A stretch of DNA of 64,000 nucleotides from Locusta migratoria (Eukaryota; Arthropoda; Insecta; Orthoptera; Acrididae). The stretch spans positions 283,631,747-283,695,746 of the forward strand of contig CM048745.1 of NCBI GenBank assembly GCA_026315105.1. Direction: 5' to 3'. The translations under genes and the position numbers were made by a program. The notes beneath the pieces are model-generated. The model had not been told where the DNA came from. It did not search any database and was given only the letters and a program-made list of their open reading frames with translations. This document shows, in pieces, positions 1-13,600 of the stretch; positions within the stretch are counted from its first letter, which is position 1; every line of letters starts with the position of its first letter.

Positions 1-257
1 TGGGTTTTAAGGAAGTGGAAAAGGAGTCATTCCAATCCCAGGAGTGGAAGGACTTACCTTAGGGGTAAGTCCTTAAAACCCATATCCTTCCCTTTCTCCT
101 CCCCTTTTTCCTCTTTTTCCTGAAGAAGCTGCCAGTGGTGGCAATAGCTTGTATGGTTGTTTTAGTGTGATTTTTATTTGTGTCTATCGACGAGCCAGTC
201 CTTTTGGTAAGTCACCTCTTTTCTATACCATGCGAAAAACCACAGGTACTTAGATTG

Positions 258-290
258 AAACACACACACACACACACACACACATACACA
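258..290. repeat. (CA)n microsatellite at left tip of PLE palindrome
   Basis: A CA dinucleotide run lies directly outside the minus-strand hammerhead-like motif. Confidence 0.9.
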
Positions 291-620
291 CACAAATGCT
301 CAGCTTTCGCAACCCTGGGTTGCTTCTTCAGAAAAAGAGCAGGGAAGGAGAGGGAAAAGGAAAGGATGCGGGTTTTAAGAGAGTGGGTGAGGAGACATTC
401 CAATCCCGGGAGAGGGAATACTTACCTTGGGGGAAAAAGAATAGGTAAACAAACACCTTGTTTACCTTTACCTATCCTTTTTTTCCTGAAGGTAAGTCTT
501 TCCTCTCCCAGGATTGGAGTGACTTCTCACCCACTCCCTTAAAACTCGCATCCTTTCCTTTTCCCTCTCCTTCCCTGCTCTTTTTCTGAAGAAGCAACCC
601 AGGGTTCCGAAAGCTCATCA

Positions 621-621
<1 letters not shown>

Positions 622-681
<60 letters not shown>

Positions 682-722
682 ATTTGTGTGGGTGGGTGTG
701 GGTGTGGGTGGGTGTGTGTGTT
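622..722. repeat. (TG)n microsatellite at right tip of PLE palindrome
   Basis: A long TG run grades into GGTG-type variants and mirrors the CA run at 258-290. Confidence 0.9.
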
Positions 723-1017
723 TGTGTTTCTACCTAAGTACCTGTCCTTTTTTGTCTGGTAAGTAAACCACATCTACTTTTTATATATATTTTTCCTGTC
801 AGGAATGTTTCCTTCTATATTTATTGTTTTTTGTTTCCCTTGCCTTTTTTTTAGTTGAGCTTGCTGATCAGTCTATATCTGCTATTTTTCTGGCAATGTA
901 CTCTTTGGAATATTTTACCACACATCCAAAAAATCATTTGTACATACATGGTAGTTTGAATGTTGCTCCATTAGTTTGGACCTTATTGTGAGTTTTTGCA
1001 GTGTGTGTTTGTGCGAG

Positions 1018-1020
<3 letters not shown>

Positions 1021-1062
<42 letters not shown>
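1021..1062. repeat. (GA)n microsatellite
   Basis: About 20 GA units lie 130 bp before Tudor exon A, in the upstream intron. Confidence 0.9.
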
Positions 1063-1065
<3 letters not shown>

Positions 1066-1193
1066 AGTTTCAGGATTTAGAGTTCAGAAAACAGATTCTT
1101 TTGCCTTTTGATATATTTACATCATACATTGCCATTGTAAAGATACATTAACTAGATGCTATATCGCCACTATTTTACAACTTTTTTCTCCAG

Positions 1194-1619
1194 ATTTCGC
1201 TTGTTGGACCACGTAACCTCAACATAGCTGATTTCATGGTTCAGAGAAATTTTGCCCGGTATACTTTTGTTGATACATACGAATCTGACAAAGAATGTGA
1301 TACTAGTGCTGATATCTCTGCAGGTGTTATTATTGTTGATGTAAGTGAAGAATTTAAAGATATGAGTAAAGATAGTGTTGCTAGTACAGCTACAGATACT
1401 CCAGATGGTGATGATGATAAACAAGAATGTTCAGAGAAAGAGATCACTGTGACATCAGTAGAGGTGAAGGAGGTATTATGTGAAGAAAAACAGCCAGTAT
1501 TTGAAGAATTAGCACTAAACATCAGTGACAAAAATATTCAAAGTGAAATACAGAAACTGAGCTGTAGTAAGGAAAACACTGAAATGGAAGATGAGGAGGA
1601 GGATGAGGAGGAGGAGGTG
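1194..1619 (+). CDS. Tudor gene exon A (first exon in window)
   Basis: The acceptor is a pyrimidine tract ending in CAG at 1191-1193 and the donor is GTAAGT at 1620. The exon is 142 codons, phase 0 at both ends. It encodes the tail of an SN-like domain, then a low-complexity acidic linker ending in a run of Glu/Asp (about residues 125-142). The internal ATG at 1236 is not the start, because the frame is open upstream to the acceptor and that part matches the domain. Confidence 0.8.
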
Positions 1620-4600
1620 GTAAGTATTCCTGTGTATTCTGGAAAGTGTATTATTTTACTGCAAAAATGCTACAGTTACTAAACTTTCTCTGTCTTTTAT
1701 GCATGGATCAAATATACAAGGCATTTACAGAAAGTAAGAATAATTTGGGAAACAAAACTCAGATAATAGCTTTTCAAACCAAAATTTATTTGTACCAGAA
1801 AGAGCATTTTTAAACTATTTCTCTACATAAATACCAACCAGACATGTGTCATAGCATTAACCCATCTTTTCTTTGCCCTCGGCAAAGAAAACTATTGCAA
1901 GTGAGGACAGTGACACTGCTGAATGTTTTTCCATCATTATCTTTGTTAAGAGCTCCTTTAAAAAAATCATGCTTAAAGTTCAAGAACAGTGATAGTCAGA
2001 AGATCCTAACCGGGACTGCGTGGTCGGTGAGCAGTTAGCTCCCAACTGACTTTTGATGAGTTTTTTAGTTACAGCAGCAGAACTGGAACATTTCTTGTCA
2101 TGAAGGAGTACATGCTGGTAGGGAGCAGCTAGTCTGTGGGGTGGAAGGCAGGCCCAAGGAAAATGAATAGGCAGCAGTATTCACCGTTACACCAACATGA
2201 CATTTATTAATAAAACAAACATAGGTCTGAATTCACTGACATCAAGCACAAGAACAACAAATTGTTTTTCTCGGAGGAGAATTTCCACCATTAATTGAAT
2301 AATAACAAATTGTTAGGACGAACTTCTGATTAAACGCAAATTCAAACTCTAGTTTTTTGAGCCGTCAATAGTAAAATACTCTGCACTTGAACAGACTGAA
2401 TAAAAATTAAGAAATTTGATCAGAACAAAATAATAAATAAAGTGCTTCTGCTTTTATTATTATACAAACAAACACACGGCAAGAAAGTTCTTACATTCAC
2501 CTAGATGATACCTTCGTCCTTCAAGGCGCAAGGAACCAATTTAATAACAATGTGCATTCCTTATAAGGACAAGGGAGTTCTCACTTTGTGATGCAGGGAC
2601 AACCAGTACACAAGAATGCAGGCCACGTGCGTGAACACTCCTGAGACCTAATGAGACGGTACGAGAACTTGAGCGGCACCAACACACACTCACTCTTGGC
2701 ACACACACTTTACAGTGCCCCGTAAGTCAAAACACGCTTCGAATATTCCCTTGCTTTGCCTGCCTGCCAGCACACCGAGCCCCCTTTTACGCTGGCCGCG
2801 GTGGCCAAGAGGACTGAGGCACGCCAGTCACGGTCTGCACGGCCACTACTGTTGGGGTTTCGAATCCCCCATCATGCATGGATATTTGTGCCGTCCTTAG
2901 TATAGGGTAGTTGATAAGTAGTTTGTAAGTTTAGGGACTGATGACCCCGCAGTTAAGTCCCATAAGCTATACAAACATTTAAACATTTTTGACCCCTTTT
3001 ACTACTGGACAAATAATTAACATTAAGTGAAATTAATTTTGATTTTTCTCTCAAACTAAAATGAAAGAATTACACTTCTTTCACCTTCTAACAGATAAGA
3101 AACAGAATGGAAATTTACTCCTTAGAACATACATCAAATATAAATCTCTGTCTTTAACAAATATGAAAAGGGCAGATTTCTCCTTATAATACAAATCTGG
3201 TATATATATTAGTAAGTTGAATAAGTTGCCTTTATGGGCAGCAGATATTACGAAAGGAACAAGGCATGGGCAGAAGCGTTACCAAGAGTCGTTTCTTTTG
3301 CTAATCACAGCAAGCAGACGAGTCAGTCGCAGAAAGGGGTACCACAATTTAGACAAGCTGTACCCATTCTGGGACAATAAATAATGGTGTATAAATAGAT
3401 CCAATTAACAGGTCAGCACACTTAAACAAGTCTTGCGATCACCAACAACGATTAGTAAGTTCCTTGCTACAACAGTCTTCCAAAACTACACTGTCCCAGG
3501 CTTGAGACAGACTCTTGCAAGTTAACCGACTCACGACCAAATAAGGAATAAAAGTGTACACATTAAATTGCCTCGGTACAACCGACGGCCTTCGGCATAC
3601 CAACCACATGTCGAAGCTATGTTCCCGTAGTCTGGAACTGTCCACTCGCCACTAGCCACTCCTCCAGCACTTACTGTGTTAACCCGCTTCAGTGTCTCCA
3701 GAATGCTCCTCGGCTGCCCAAACCAGAGTGCCCAGCATTCCTCCAACTACGTACTTCCTCCTGGTGCCACCAGAGGGCACCTGCAACTACCCGCGGTACC
3801 AACCTAGTATGTGCAAATATAATCAATCGCATACCGAGAGCCATGCCATGGCCCACATGGTTATTCCAGGCCTTTAGTTTTGAATTGTATGCCAAAGTTT
3901 TATCATTGTTTTGTGGGATCATACTTCATGGAAGGTTTCCCCTCTGGGAATGGACAAGCATTTTAAGAATGCAATGAGAATACAATTCGCAAAAATTTGT
4001 GCATTTTGTAACACTTTTGTTTAAAAGACATTTTTGAAATTTATGGTAACTTATCACAAAGCAAACTGTCTGTTTTCAGAAATTTTCTCATACACTCTCT
4101 CAGCCCAACCATCATTCATAACATAAGGCTGCACACTCTGTGCTTCATTTTTGAAGGGACAGTCACAGACAGTGAAATACATTTACTGCAACTGTTTGGA
4201 ATTAACCCAGACATTAAATCGACATAGCCAATGGTTCTGCAAGTTATCACGACAAAATGAACTCTAGAAAGAAGCCATGTGCTTCATATGCTTTCTCGCC
4301 ATTCCATCCATCATTACATTTTTCTGTAGAATGTTCGTAGAGGCTCTCACAGACATGTATTTGTGGAATAGGCAATTCACATGTCAGCAGGCCTAAACAT
4401 TCTATTGTTAACAATTTGTTATATCTTGGGCCCACAGTGTTAAAGATATCGTGGATTGACATAACTGTAAAAGGTTGGTCCAAAACAATGTAATATATTA
4501 TTTTATTTATTTATTCACGAGATATCTTCCGGCATAAGTGCCATCATCAGGTGTCTTTGATATTTAGAGACCTTAACTGCTTCAGCTGACTCTGAGGTGT

Positions 4601-7600
4601 TCTTTTATATTTCATTCACGAATTTTAGTCAGCTATTTTAGGGCATTCACAGATAACTGCCTAAATTTGTGAATGAAATAGAGTCAGTTGAAGCAGTTAA
4701 GGCCTCTAAATACCAAAGACACTTGAAAACGGCACTTACGCCAATAGATATCTTGTAAATAAATAAATAAAATAATATATTACAGTGTTTTGGAACACCC
4801 TTTTACAATTATGTCAATTTTATTGTGAGTGTTCAAAAAATAAATGTTCAATTGCTCTTATTGTAATATTTAGATATTGTTTCCCTCATTTTGTTTACTT
4901 AGTCATTACCAACAGCTGAGGATTATTGAAGCTAATGGTGCTATGTTAACCCTGTATCTCACAGATACAATGTGACCACTAATGTTCCTCCATGAAGCAA
5001 CCATTGCAGTGTTAAATCTGTGCAAGTTGCTGATAAATTTGAACTAGCTGACAACGTTCTTTTCGTCCAGAAACTATATGATAAAACACTCTTCATATCT
5101 GGTGGACATGTAGGTTACTTTAAAGATTTTGAACTGTCCCTAACAAATGTAAACACATGCACAACCCGGCTGTAATGGAATCAGTGAAAAGACAATAAAC
5201 CCGAGGCAGTTACCAATGTGTGGTGCTGCAGTACTAATCCTGTTGTGATAGGGAACAAAAATGTACAGTACTTACTTTCCAGTCATGCCTTGTAATGTTC
5301 ATGGTAACTAAAACTTATTCAAATATGTCAGGCTCAGTAGTGCTATCACGGACATAACTGAATACTTGGTTTTTCTTTTGCAGAAGGGCTCAGAATTGAC
5401 AGAAACTTGTCATAATATGACATATATTCCTCTTAAAGTTCCAGATTGTAATCAGATGATTGTTGATGTTATTGCTATGTTATCTGCAACAGAGTATATC
5501 ATTGCCCCACTGAAATGGGGGGAATCACAAGTAAGTATAATACATTATGTAGTTGGTGCCTGTGAAGTAGCTGTTAGTCCACGAAAATCCTCAATGTCAT
5601 GGACTGTATGTTAAATTTATCTTTGTTGACATTTAGTTATTATGAAACATACTTTAATTTTTAAGTAATTGCAATTTATTCAATATTTATTTTGTTTCAG
5701 GATGTTCATTCTAGGGAAGATTATGTCAAAATCGACGATGAAATTCAGCTTTATGGGCCTTTCCAACCAGTTCTAGAAAAGCCAACTCTAGGTATATACA
5801 CAATTTTATGTTCTAGGATTGCCAGTGGTCGAAATTTGACTAGTTCTGTTTGCAAAGTCATGAAACTGAATTTTTTTAATGTAATTGGAATTTATTGAGC
5901 ATTGCAAATTTATAGGTTTTTTGTGAATGCTATGAGAACAGGTGAAAGAAAAGGGCACAGAGGAAACAAAAGAGAATGAAAGACAAATGAGAGAATTAAT
6001 TGCTTTATTTCACAATTTAGCATTACTGTCATCAGTCACTAAATTTCCTTGTTCTCTATGTTCACAAATATAAAAATTTCAAACCATCAAAGGATCGAAC
6101 TCTACTTGCTGTAACATATAGCTGATCATGTGTGAAAACAGGCTTTCTTAATAGAATCCCAACTTTTTCAAATATTTTTCCTTGAGACTTATTAGTAGTA
6201 AAATAGTGCAGAATAATCTTGTATACATGGGGAATCAAAATTTGCCTATTTTCTGTGATTCCAGATAAAAATTGGCAATCAATAGAATTATTATATGAAA
6301 ATTTGATACGCATTCTTGTTCCATTAACTAATCATTCCTTTGTATCCAAATTTCTGATAAGAAGAACAATACAATTCACTTTTAATTGTAATTTGTGTGG
6401 TGGTAATCCACTTACAGACAGCAAATTTAAAAATTCTGTTTGTTAATTATTCATTTCATTTTCATGAATTAGGTTTCCAACACTCACATCACTATTAGGA
6501 AATTCTAGTTGGGTTACCATTTTTCAATAAAACTAGGTTCTTATGGAAAATCAATGGAGACACTTAAAATGTAATATTTAAAACAATTGCTCTTTAAACA
6601 CATTAATTGAAATTATTGTAATAAATCTGAATATATTAATACTGTTTTCATAAACTGAATTGTTCAATTATATTTAAAAAGTTAAGAATTGAACATTATG
6701 AAGAATTTTAAAAAATGGGGGCAGTGGGAATCGAACCCAGGACCTTAAGATTGGAACTCCAAGCACTAACTGACCGAGCTAATTTTATCGATGCCACCTA
6801 CAATGGGTTTTAATATAGTGGCAGAACTTAATGGAGAAAATGAAATATCATGCTAATTTTTTTCTTTATACCACTCTTAATGAATGGCTACATGCACACA
6901 CAATTTTTATATACGAAACATCTATGACAAACTAACGTTCAAATTATGTATATTTCATTGGCCTTCTTGTATGTTTAATATTAAAAATCTGTACCCTCCA
7001 TTTCGTGTTAGAATATTTATATATTGGTATGTTCAGAATATGGTGAAAGGTGGTGCAGTGTTGCTGTAATTTTATATTAAGTTTTGAAAATGTGGCTCTG
7101 AAAGGAATTATTGTTTTCATTGGTGCTAAGGTAAAGAGGTGCACAATATTTTCAAGTGCCTGAAATGGAGGTTTACAAAAGTGGGACAACAGCCATTTAT
7201 CGCAGTTCTGGTGACCCATTAGAAACATTCAATTGAGTTACATTTGACATTAAAGTTATATACTGCATGTTGTCCTAGTCAGGATAAGTCGTGTTGTTGT
7301 TCAGTCCTCTTGGATGTGAACTTGAACAATACATATCAAAATGAAACTCAGTCTGAATGAGATTACTAAAGATCTCTGTAACCAAAGAAGTATAAATAAA
7401 TCCAGTTTGTTGATGGTGCCAGTTGAGTTATCTTGGGGGGGGGGGGGGGGGATCCTGTTCAATAAAGTACCTTCAGATGAAAATTCAGTGCACAATTATT
7501 TCTTTAAGCACTAACTGCAACTTTATTGACAGTGAGAAACAAAACTTCTAACTTTCTTCGAAACCAGCCCTAATTTAAAAAATCCCCTCTCTCTAGGGAC

Positions 7601-10600
7601 AAATAACCAGATACAATCAGCCAATACCCAATGCCAAATTTCTTATCATAGGTAACAGCTCTATAGTGTCTTATGTTCTGATGTAAGATGTTCTTATTTG
7701 TGGTAAGTACACATGAGTGCTTTTCTTTCCTTATGTTATTACAATCGTACCTCAAAACTTTTTGTTCTAAAAGTCTAATAAAATGTAAGCTTCAGCAGAT
7801 GAAAAGTAAACGTTCGGAATGAATAATAGTTTTAAAAAATTAAGTAATTCAGACATACAACAAATTGTCATCAGATAAAGGTTTGCCAAAATAATGTTAT
7901 TTCAGCACATAACCAATAGTTTTTATATCATTGAGACCTTTTTTTTTATACTTTTCCATAAAATCACTACAGCACTTGACCAATGTATGTCTGTCTTTAT
8001 AAACTTGGTAAGGGGAGTTAAAGGTGTCTTTCCACATGTTCACATGTTAGGACTTGTTTTGTTTATACTTGCTAACAGCACACATCTACATGCGATAATC
8101 TGCAAATCACATTTAAGTGCCTGGCAGAGGGTTCATCGAACCACCTTTATACTATTTCTCTCCCATTCCATTGTCAAATAGCGCGCGGGAAGAAAGAACG
8201 CATGAATCTCTCCTTTCGAGCTTTGATTTCTCATATTTATTTCTCGTATCTTTTCTACCTATGTAAGTGGCAGTCAACAATACATTTTTGCATTCGTAGG
8301 AGAATGTTGGCACTTGGAGTTTTGTAAGTAGTCCATGCCGCAGTGATAAGTGCCATTGTTGTAATGATTCCCATGCCAGATACTTTATCATTTCTGTAGT
8401 GTTGTCTCCCCTGTATAGTAACAATACAAATCGAGCTGTCCTTCTTTGGACTCTTTCGATGTCCTTCGTGAAACCCACTTGATAAGGATCCCACAATGAG
8501 CAGCAGTAGTCGGGGGGAGGAGGGGGGGGGGGGAAACGGACAATCGTAGTGTATGCAGTCTGTTTAGTAGTTCTGTTGCATTTCTTAAGGGTTCTGCTAA
8601 TAAAACACAGTCTCTGGGTTGCCTTTCCCACGGCATTATTTACGTGTTATTTCCAGTTTAAGTCTGAAGTAATAGTAGTTCCTAGGTATTTAGCGGAGTT
8701 TACAGCATTCAATTTTGAATGATTTATCTTGTAAACAAAGTTTAACGGATTTATTTTCATTCTAATGTGGATGACTTCACACTTCTCATTTTTTGGAGCC
8801 AATTGCCAATTTTTACACCATAGTGATATCATATTCAGATCGTTTTGCAGTTGGTTTTGATCTTCAGATGATTTTACTAGATGGTAAATGATTGTGTCAT
8901 CTGCAAACAACCTAGGAAAGCTGCTTAGATTTCCTCCCAAATCATTTATGTAAATAAGAAACAGCAGAGGACCAATAACACTACCTTGTGGAATGCCCAA
9001 TATCACCTCTGTTTTAAAACTTTCTGGCAGATTAAAGTTGTGTGCCGGAACCGGGACTCGAACCTGGGACCTTTGCCTTTCGCGGGCAAGCGCACTACCG
9101 ACTGTGCTATCCCGACACGACTCACGATGCCGCCTCACAACTTTACTTCCGCCAGTACCTCGTCTCCTGCTTTCCAAACTTCACAGAAGCTCTCTTGCAA
9201 ACGTGCAAGACTAGCACTCCGGGATAGCACAGTCGGTAGTGCGCTTGCCCGCGAAAGGCAAAGGTCCCAGGTTCGAGTCCCGGTTCCGGCACACAATTTT
9301 AATCTGCCAGGAAGTTTCATATCAGCGCACACTCCGCTGCAGAGTGAAAGTTTCATTCTGGAAACATCCCTTAGGCTGTGGCTAAGCCATGTCTCCACCA
9401 TATCCTTTCTTCCAGGAGTGCTAGTCTTGCGTGTTTGCAAGAGAGCTTCTGTGAAGTTTGGAAAGTAGGAGACGAGGTACTGGCGGAAGTAATGTTGTGA
9501 GGCGGCATCGTGAGTCTTGTCGGGATAGCACAGTCGGTAGTGCGCTTGCCCACGAAAGGCAAAGGTCCCAGGTTCGAGTCCCGGTTCCGGCACACAATTT
9601 TAATCTGCCAGGAAGTTTCATATCATCGCACACTCCGCTGCAGAGTGAAGTTTCATTCTGGAAACCTCTGTTTTAATTGATGCCTTACCATCAATTACTA
9701 CAAACTGTGTCCTCTCTGACAGGAAATCCCCTACCCTATCCCATTCCATAACCTTGCAATTTGATTAAAAGCTGTGTGTGAGGTACGGTGTCAAAAGCCT
9801 TCTGGAAATCGAGAAATACGGAATCAATTTGAGAACCCTTGTCAATAGTACTCATCACTTCACATGAGTAAAGAGCTAGTTGTGTTTCACATGAACGATA
9901 TTTTCTAAATCCGTATTGATCTTGGGTCAACAGGTCATTCTGTTTGAGATAATTCATAATATTTGAATACATGATATGTTCCAAAACCCTGCTGCAAATT
10001 GACGTCAATGAAATAGGCCTGTAGTTTAGTGGGTTACTCCTACTGCTTTTCGTGAATATAGGTGTGACCTGTGCAGTTTTCCAATCTTTTGGTACAGATC
10101 GTTTGTTGAAAGAGCGGTTGTATATGTCTGTTAAGTTAAAAGCTATTGCTTGAGAGATATCTAATGGTTATACAATCCTTGTTAAGTGATTTAAATTGCT
10201 TCACTACTCCGAGGGTATCTACTTCAACATTACTCATTCTGGCCTCTGTTTGTAATTCAAACTCTGGAATATTGGTTTCGTTTTCTTTGGTGAATGAGTT
10301 CCTAAAACTATGTTTAATAACTCTGCTTTAGTAGCGCTATCATCGGCAGGATCGCCATTACTATCACATAGTGAGGGTATTGTTAGTGTTTTGACCCTAG
10401 TATATTTAACTTATGAACCAAAACCGCTTAGGGTTTTTAGTCAAAGAATGGGAAATCATTTCATTGTGATAAGTATTGTAGGAGTCTCGCATTAAAATCT
10501 TCACTAGATTTCGAGCTTCTGTGTAGGATCGCCAATTCTGGCGATTTTATGTTCATTTAAGTTTAGCGTGCCTTTTCCGTTGCTTTTGCAACAGTGTCCT

Positions 10601-13600
10601 GACCTGTTTTGTGAACCAAGGGGGATCACTTCCTTCTTTTATTAATTTATTTGGTAAATAACTGTCAATTGCTGTCAATACCACTTCATTGAATTTGAGC
10701 CACAACTAGTCTACACTTACGTTTAGTGTTAGGAACGTGTGGAAACTGTTTGTCAAGAAGCAATGTATTGCATTTCTATCAGCTTTCCTGAACAAATATA
10801 CTTTTCGTCTATTTTTGGTAACTTTGGGACTCTACTACAGCTCTGTGTTCACTAATACCTGTATCATTTTTGATGCTTGTTATGAGCTCAGGATTATTTG
10901 TTGCTAAGAGATCAAGTGTGTTGTGACATCAATTTACAATTCAAGTTGACTCATGAACAACAAATAAGTTTTAATAATGATACAATTAGTAATGCTATAT
11001 CTTCTTCTGGATTTTTTGTTTTTCACTTAATGTAATCTTCCCGTAATTGTATTCTGTATTTAATCAATATAGATTTTTTTATTATGTTATAGGTATGCCA
11101 TGCTGTGCAGAATACAATGACGGAAGGTGGTATCGTGCTATTATAGTAAGTGTGAATGACAATGAAGTCCAGATACAGTATGTCGACTATGGAAATATTG
11201 AATCAGTTACAAAAGATAGGCAAGTATCAAAATTTTATTTATTTTGAAGCTACAGTAAAACCTCATTTTTACATTTCTGGTTCTTACGTTTTCCCGCCAT
11301 TTACACCATTTTTTGTCGATCCCGTCAAATATCCTATGTTCACAATGTTAATTAGCCCCCGTTTTTGTGTTAACATAACTACATTTTCCCGATATTTTAC
11401 ACTTTTCGAAAGCATGTTCATGAAGAAAGAATGACGTAATCTATATAAATTGGCGCCGGCATGTCTTTCGCCTTGAAGTATAGCACTTAAAAATTATTCA
11501 CAGTCGAGTTTCTTGACACTTTGCGTTTATTCAAATGTTTATTTCGCATTTCACTGTTGGCAGTAAGCATCTAGTTGACTTACGACGCACCAATTTGTGG
11601 TGGTGTAGTAGTTCCTCTTTCCGCCAGCTTCTTTGCCAGAGCGGCTGGCATGTACTCAGTCAGAACCAGTTTCTTGGTTGACATGAGAATGAAGAGTTAC
11701 ATTGTTTTTGTGATACATATTTCTGATTAATAAAGAACATTATCTGTTATAGTTGGGTATCATAATACCCACAACCTCAAAAAAGCGATAATAATGTGAG
11801 ATGCCGATCCTATGCAAACGTTAAAAAAATACTTTTGCATATATTTGCACTTGAGAACGTGAATAAATTCTCTAATATCGTCATGTGAAACATCGCAAAA
11901 TACAAAAAGAACAGAACTTTAGGAGTTTTACTACGTAAATAATTAATGCTGTTAAAAGGCAGTAATTTTGAAGATGTGTTTCATAGCCCAGCAGTGGCAT
12001 CCTCAATTATAATGAATGAAATTACGTTAAAAATTTCTACTTCCCATAAAATTACCTGTTTTGCCTGGTGCTTAAAATAGTAAAAATTTGGATAACCTTT
12101 ATTGTATAATAAACTTTCTGTTGAGTATTTAGATGCTTATTTTGTACATATATCACAAATACTGGTGAGTATTTAGATGCCTATTATGTACCTATATACA
12201 AATAAACTATGAAAATGCAAGGGTGGTCCAGTAAGTATATTTTACCATTTAAAACATTATTTCCTGCATTTTATGTTTTCCTGCATTTTACACCATTTCT
12301 CTGAAGTCCCTTGAAAAGTGTAAAAATTAGGTTGTACTGTATTTTGTCATTACTGGTATTTTAAAAGAGCTGCTTTCAAGATGTAACATTCTGCATGTGT
12401 ATGCACAAAACGTATTTTATTGTATGTAATTCATTCTTCTTCTTAATTACTTTCTTATTTTTAAGTTGCTTAACTGCATTTTTATTAATTTTACTTCCAC
12501 TTAGCTTTACATCAGTTACTTCATTTGTATATTTACAACTGATGGTCTGTATTAATTGTTGGATCTCTATTGAAGAGTTTATAATTTTTATTTCAAAGCT
12601 AAATTTGGCTGCCCCAGTTCGAATGTCTTTTTTGTGCATGACCTCATCTGCTGTGTGTATATTTGATACTGTTTTGTTAAGCAACTGTGTTTTTTGTGAA
12701 CATTTTATTACTGACATCTTCCATTGATTAATCATTTGTATGGATGCATAGTCTTATGTGGGGTGATTTTATTCTAAGTAATACCTGTAAGATTTGATAA
12801 TTCTTACTCTTTAGGTGGACTCCTTCCAATCTACGCATTTACAGTGTGTGTTTTTTTTTTTTTCTCTTCCAGAGTTCATGAGATGAGGCTAGATTGGTTA
12901 CAAGTTCCTATTCAAGTCTTAAGGTGTCAACTTTGGAATTTAGAAGTATCAGAAACAGCAGATATGAGTACAGTGTTGGACAGTATTTCACAATGCATGT
13001 TGCAGCAAAATCTAAGGGCTTTAATAAAGGTAATGTGATCCTCAACTATGTTTACTTACATTATTCTTAATGTAGGATTTTTCATTAACAAATATAATTG
13101 ATGTTCGAAAATATAATTGAATGGATAAAAAGTCTACTCACATGGCGGCATTAGAAAACCGACAGAAAAGATATGTAAAAATAAAAGATTTTTGAGTTAA
13201 TGGCTCCATCTTGCAAAAGAGCTGAAGAAGAGGAATGAAGGAAAAGGATTCGCAAGCTATAAGAGGTAGATTGAGTTACATAAAGTCACCCTGTACTAGA
13301 CATAACGGAGAGGTATGGAAGGGGTGAGAAAGAAATATTACTATTCGTTTTGCGATTTAAAAGTTTTATTGTATATTGGGAATTGTAATGTCCTGTCTCA
13401 TCTAACACAGTTAAATATTCTGTAAATTTATTATTTTTAGCCCTCTAGTCACCTATTGCATTAGAAAAAATTGTAAGAGATACAGTATATGGTATTAACT
13501 TAATATATTAATGCATCTGACTCTTAATAGCTTCAAAAAAAATCCCTTATAAGGTTCTAAAGTACGTTAAATACCGTTCAGGATGAATATACACTTTAGC

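Larger units (their letters stand above)
1..760. mobile_element. Penelope-like element termini, palindromic
   Basis: The stretch matches the terminal repeats of the PLEs at 18866-21294 and 38.0-39.5 kb (phrases such as aaggtaagtctttcctctcc and tccttttccctctccttccc). Positions 258-450 and 465-660 are inverted copies of each other around about 457, with a (CA)n tract at the left tip and a (TG)n tract at the right tip. Hammerhead-like motifs lie on the minus strand at 302-331 and on the plus strand at 586-614; a decayed one is at 120-148. There is no coding sequence. The reading frames seen here are shadows of the repeat. Confidence 0.7.
8083..10935 (-). mobile_element. CR1/L2-like LINE, 5'-truncated, interrupted
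   Basis: On the minus strand, in order: the end of an endonuclease domain (near 10.9 kb), RT fingers and palm (YGFRKYRSCETQLAL; FLDFQKAFDTVPH at 9736-10008), then GIPQGSVIGPLLFLIYINDL and FADDT at about 8650-9003, then the C-terminal RT tail (8152-8631). The 3' end has the run acacatctacatgcg, like the LINE end at 18061. Stops and frame changes break the reading frame. It lies in intron 3, in the opposite direction to the host gene, and holds a compound insertion at 9018-9663. Confidence 0.8.

Noticed and set aside
180..542. 120-residue plus-strand open frame
   Set aside because: It runs through a (CA)n tract and the PLE terminal repeat; the inverted copy gives a similar frame on the other strand. 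No domain.
9045..9118. True tRNA gene calls in the tRNA-like repeats
   Set aside because: The segments can fold like tRNAs, but they occur only within a multicopy mobile repeat, with an anticodon loop lacking U33. I treat them as tRNA-derived repeats.
9042..9600. Many overlapping frames with ARERQRSQVRVPVPAHNFNLP or PEPGLEPGTF text
   Set aside because: They are translations of the tRNA-like repeat in different frames and recur wherever it occurs (9.0-9.7, 13.9, 28.3, 37.2-37.9 kb). Not genes.
12376..12735. 119-residue minus and 110-residue plus frames in intron 4
   Set aside because: AT-rich sequence with low-complexity translation (Lys/Asn or Phe/Leu), no domain and no splice context.
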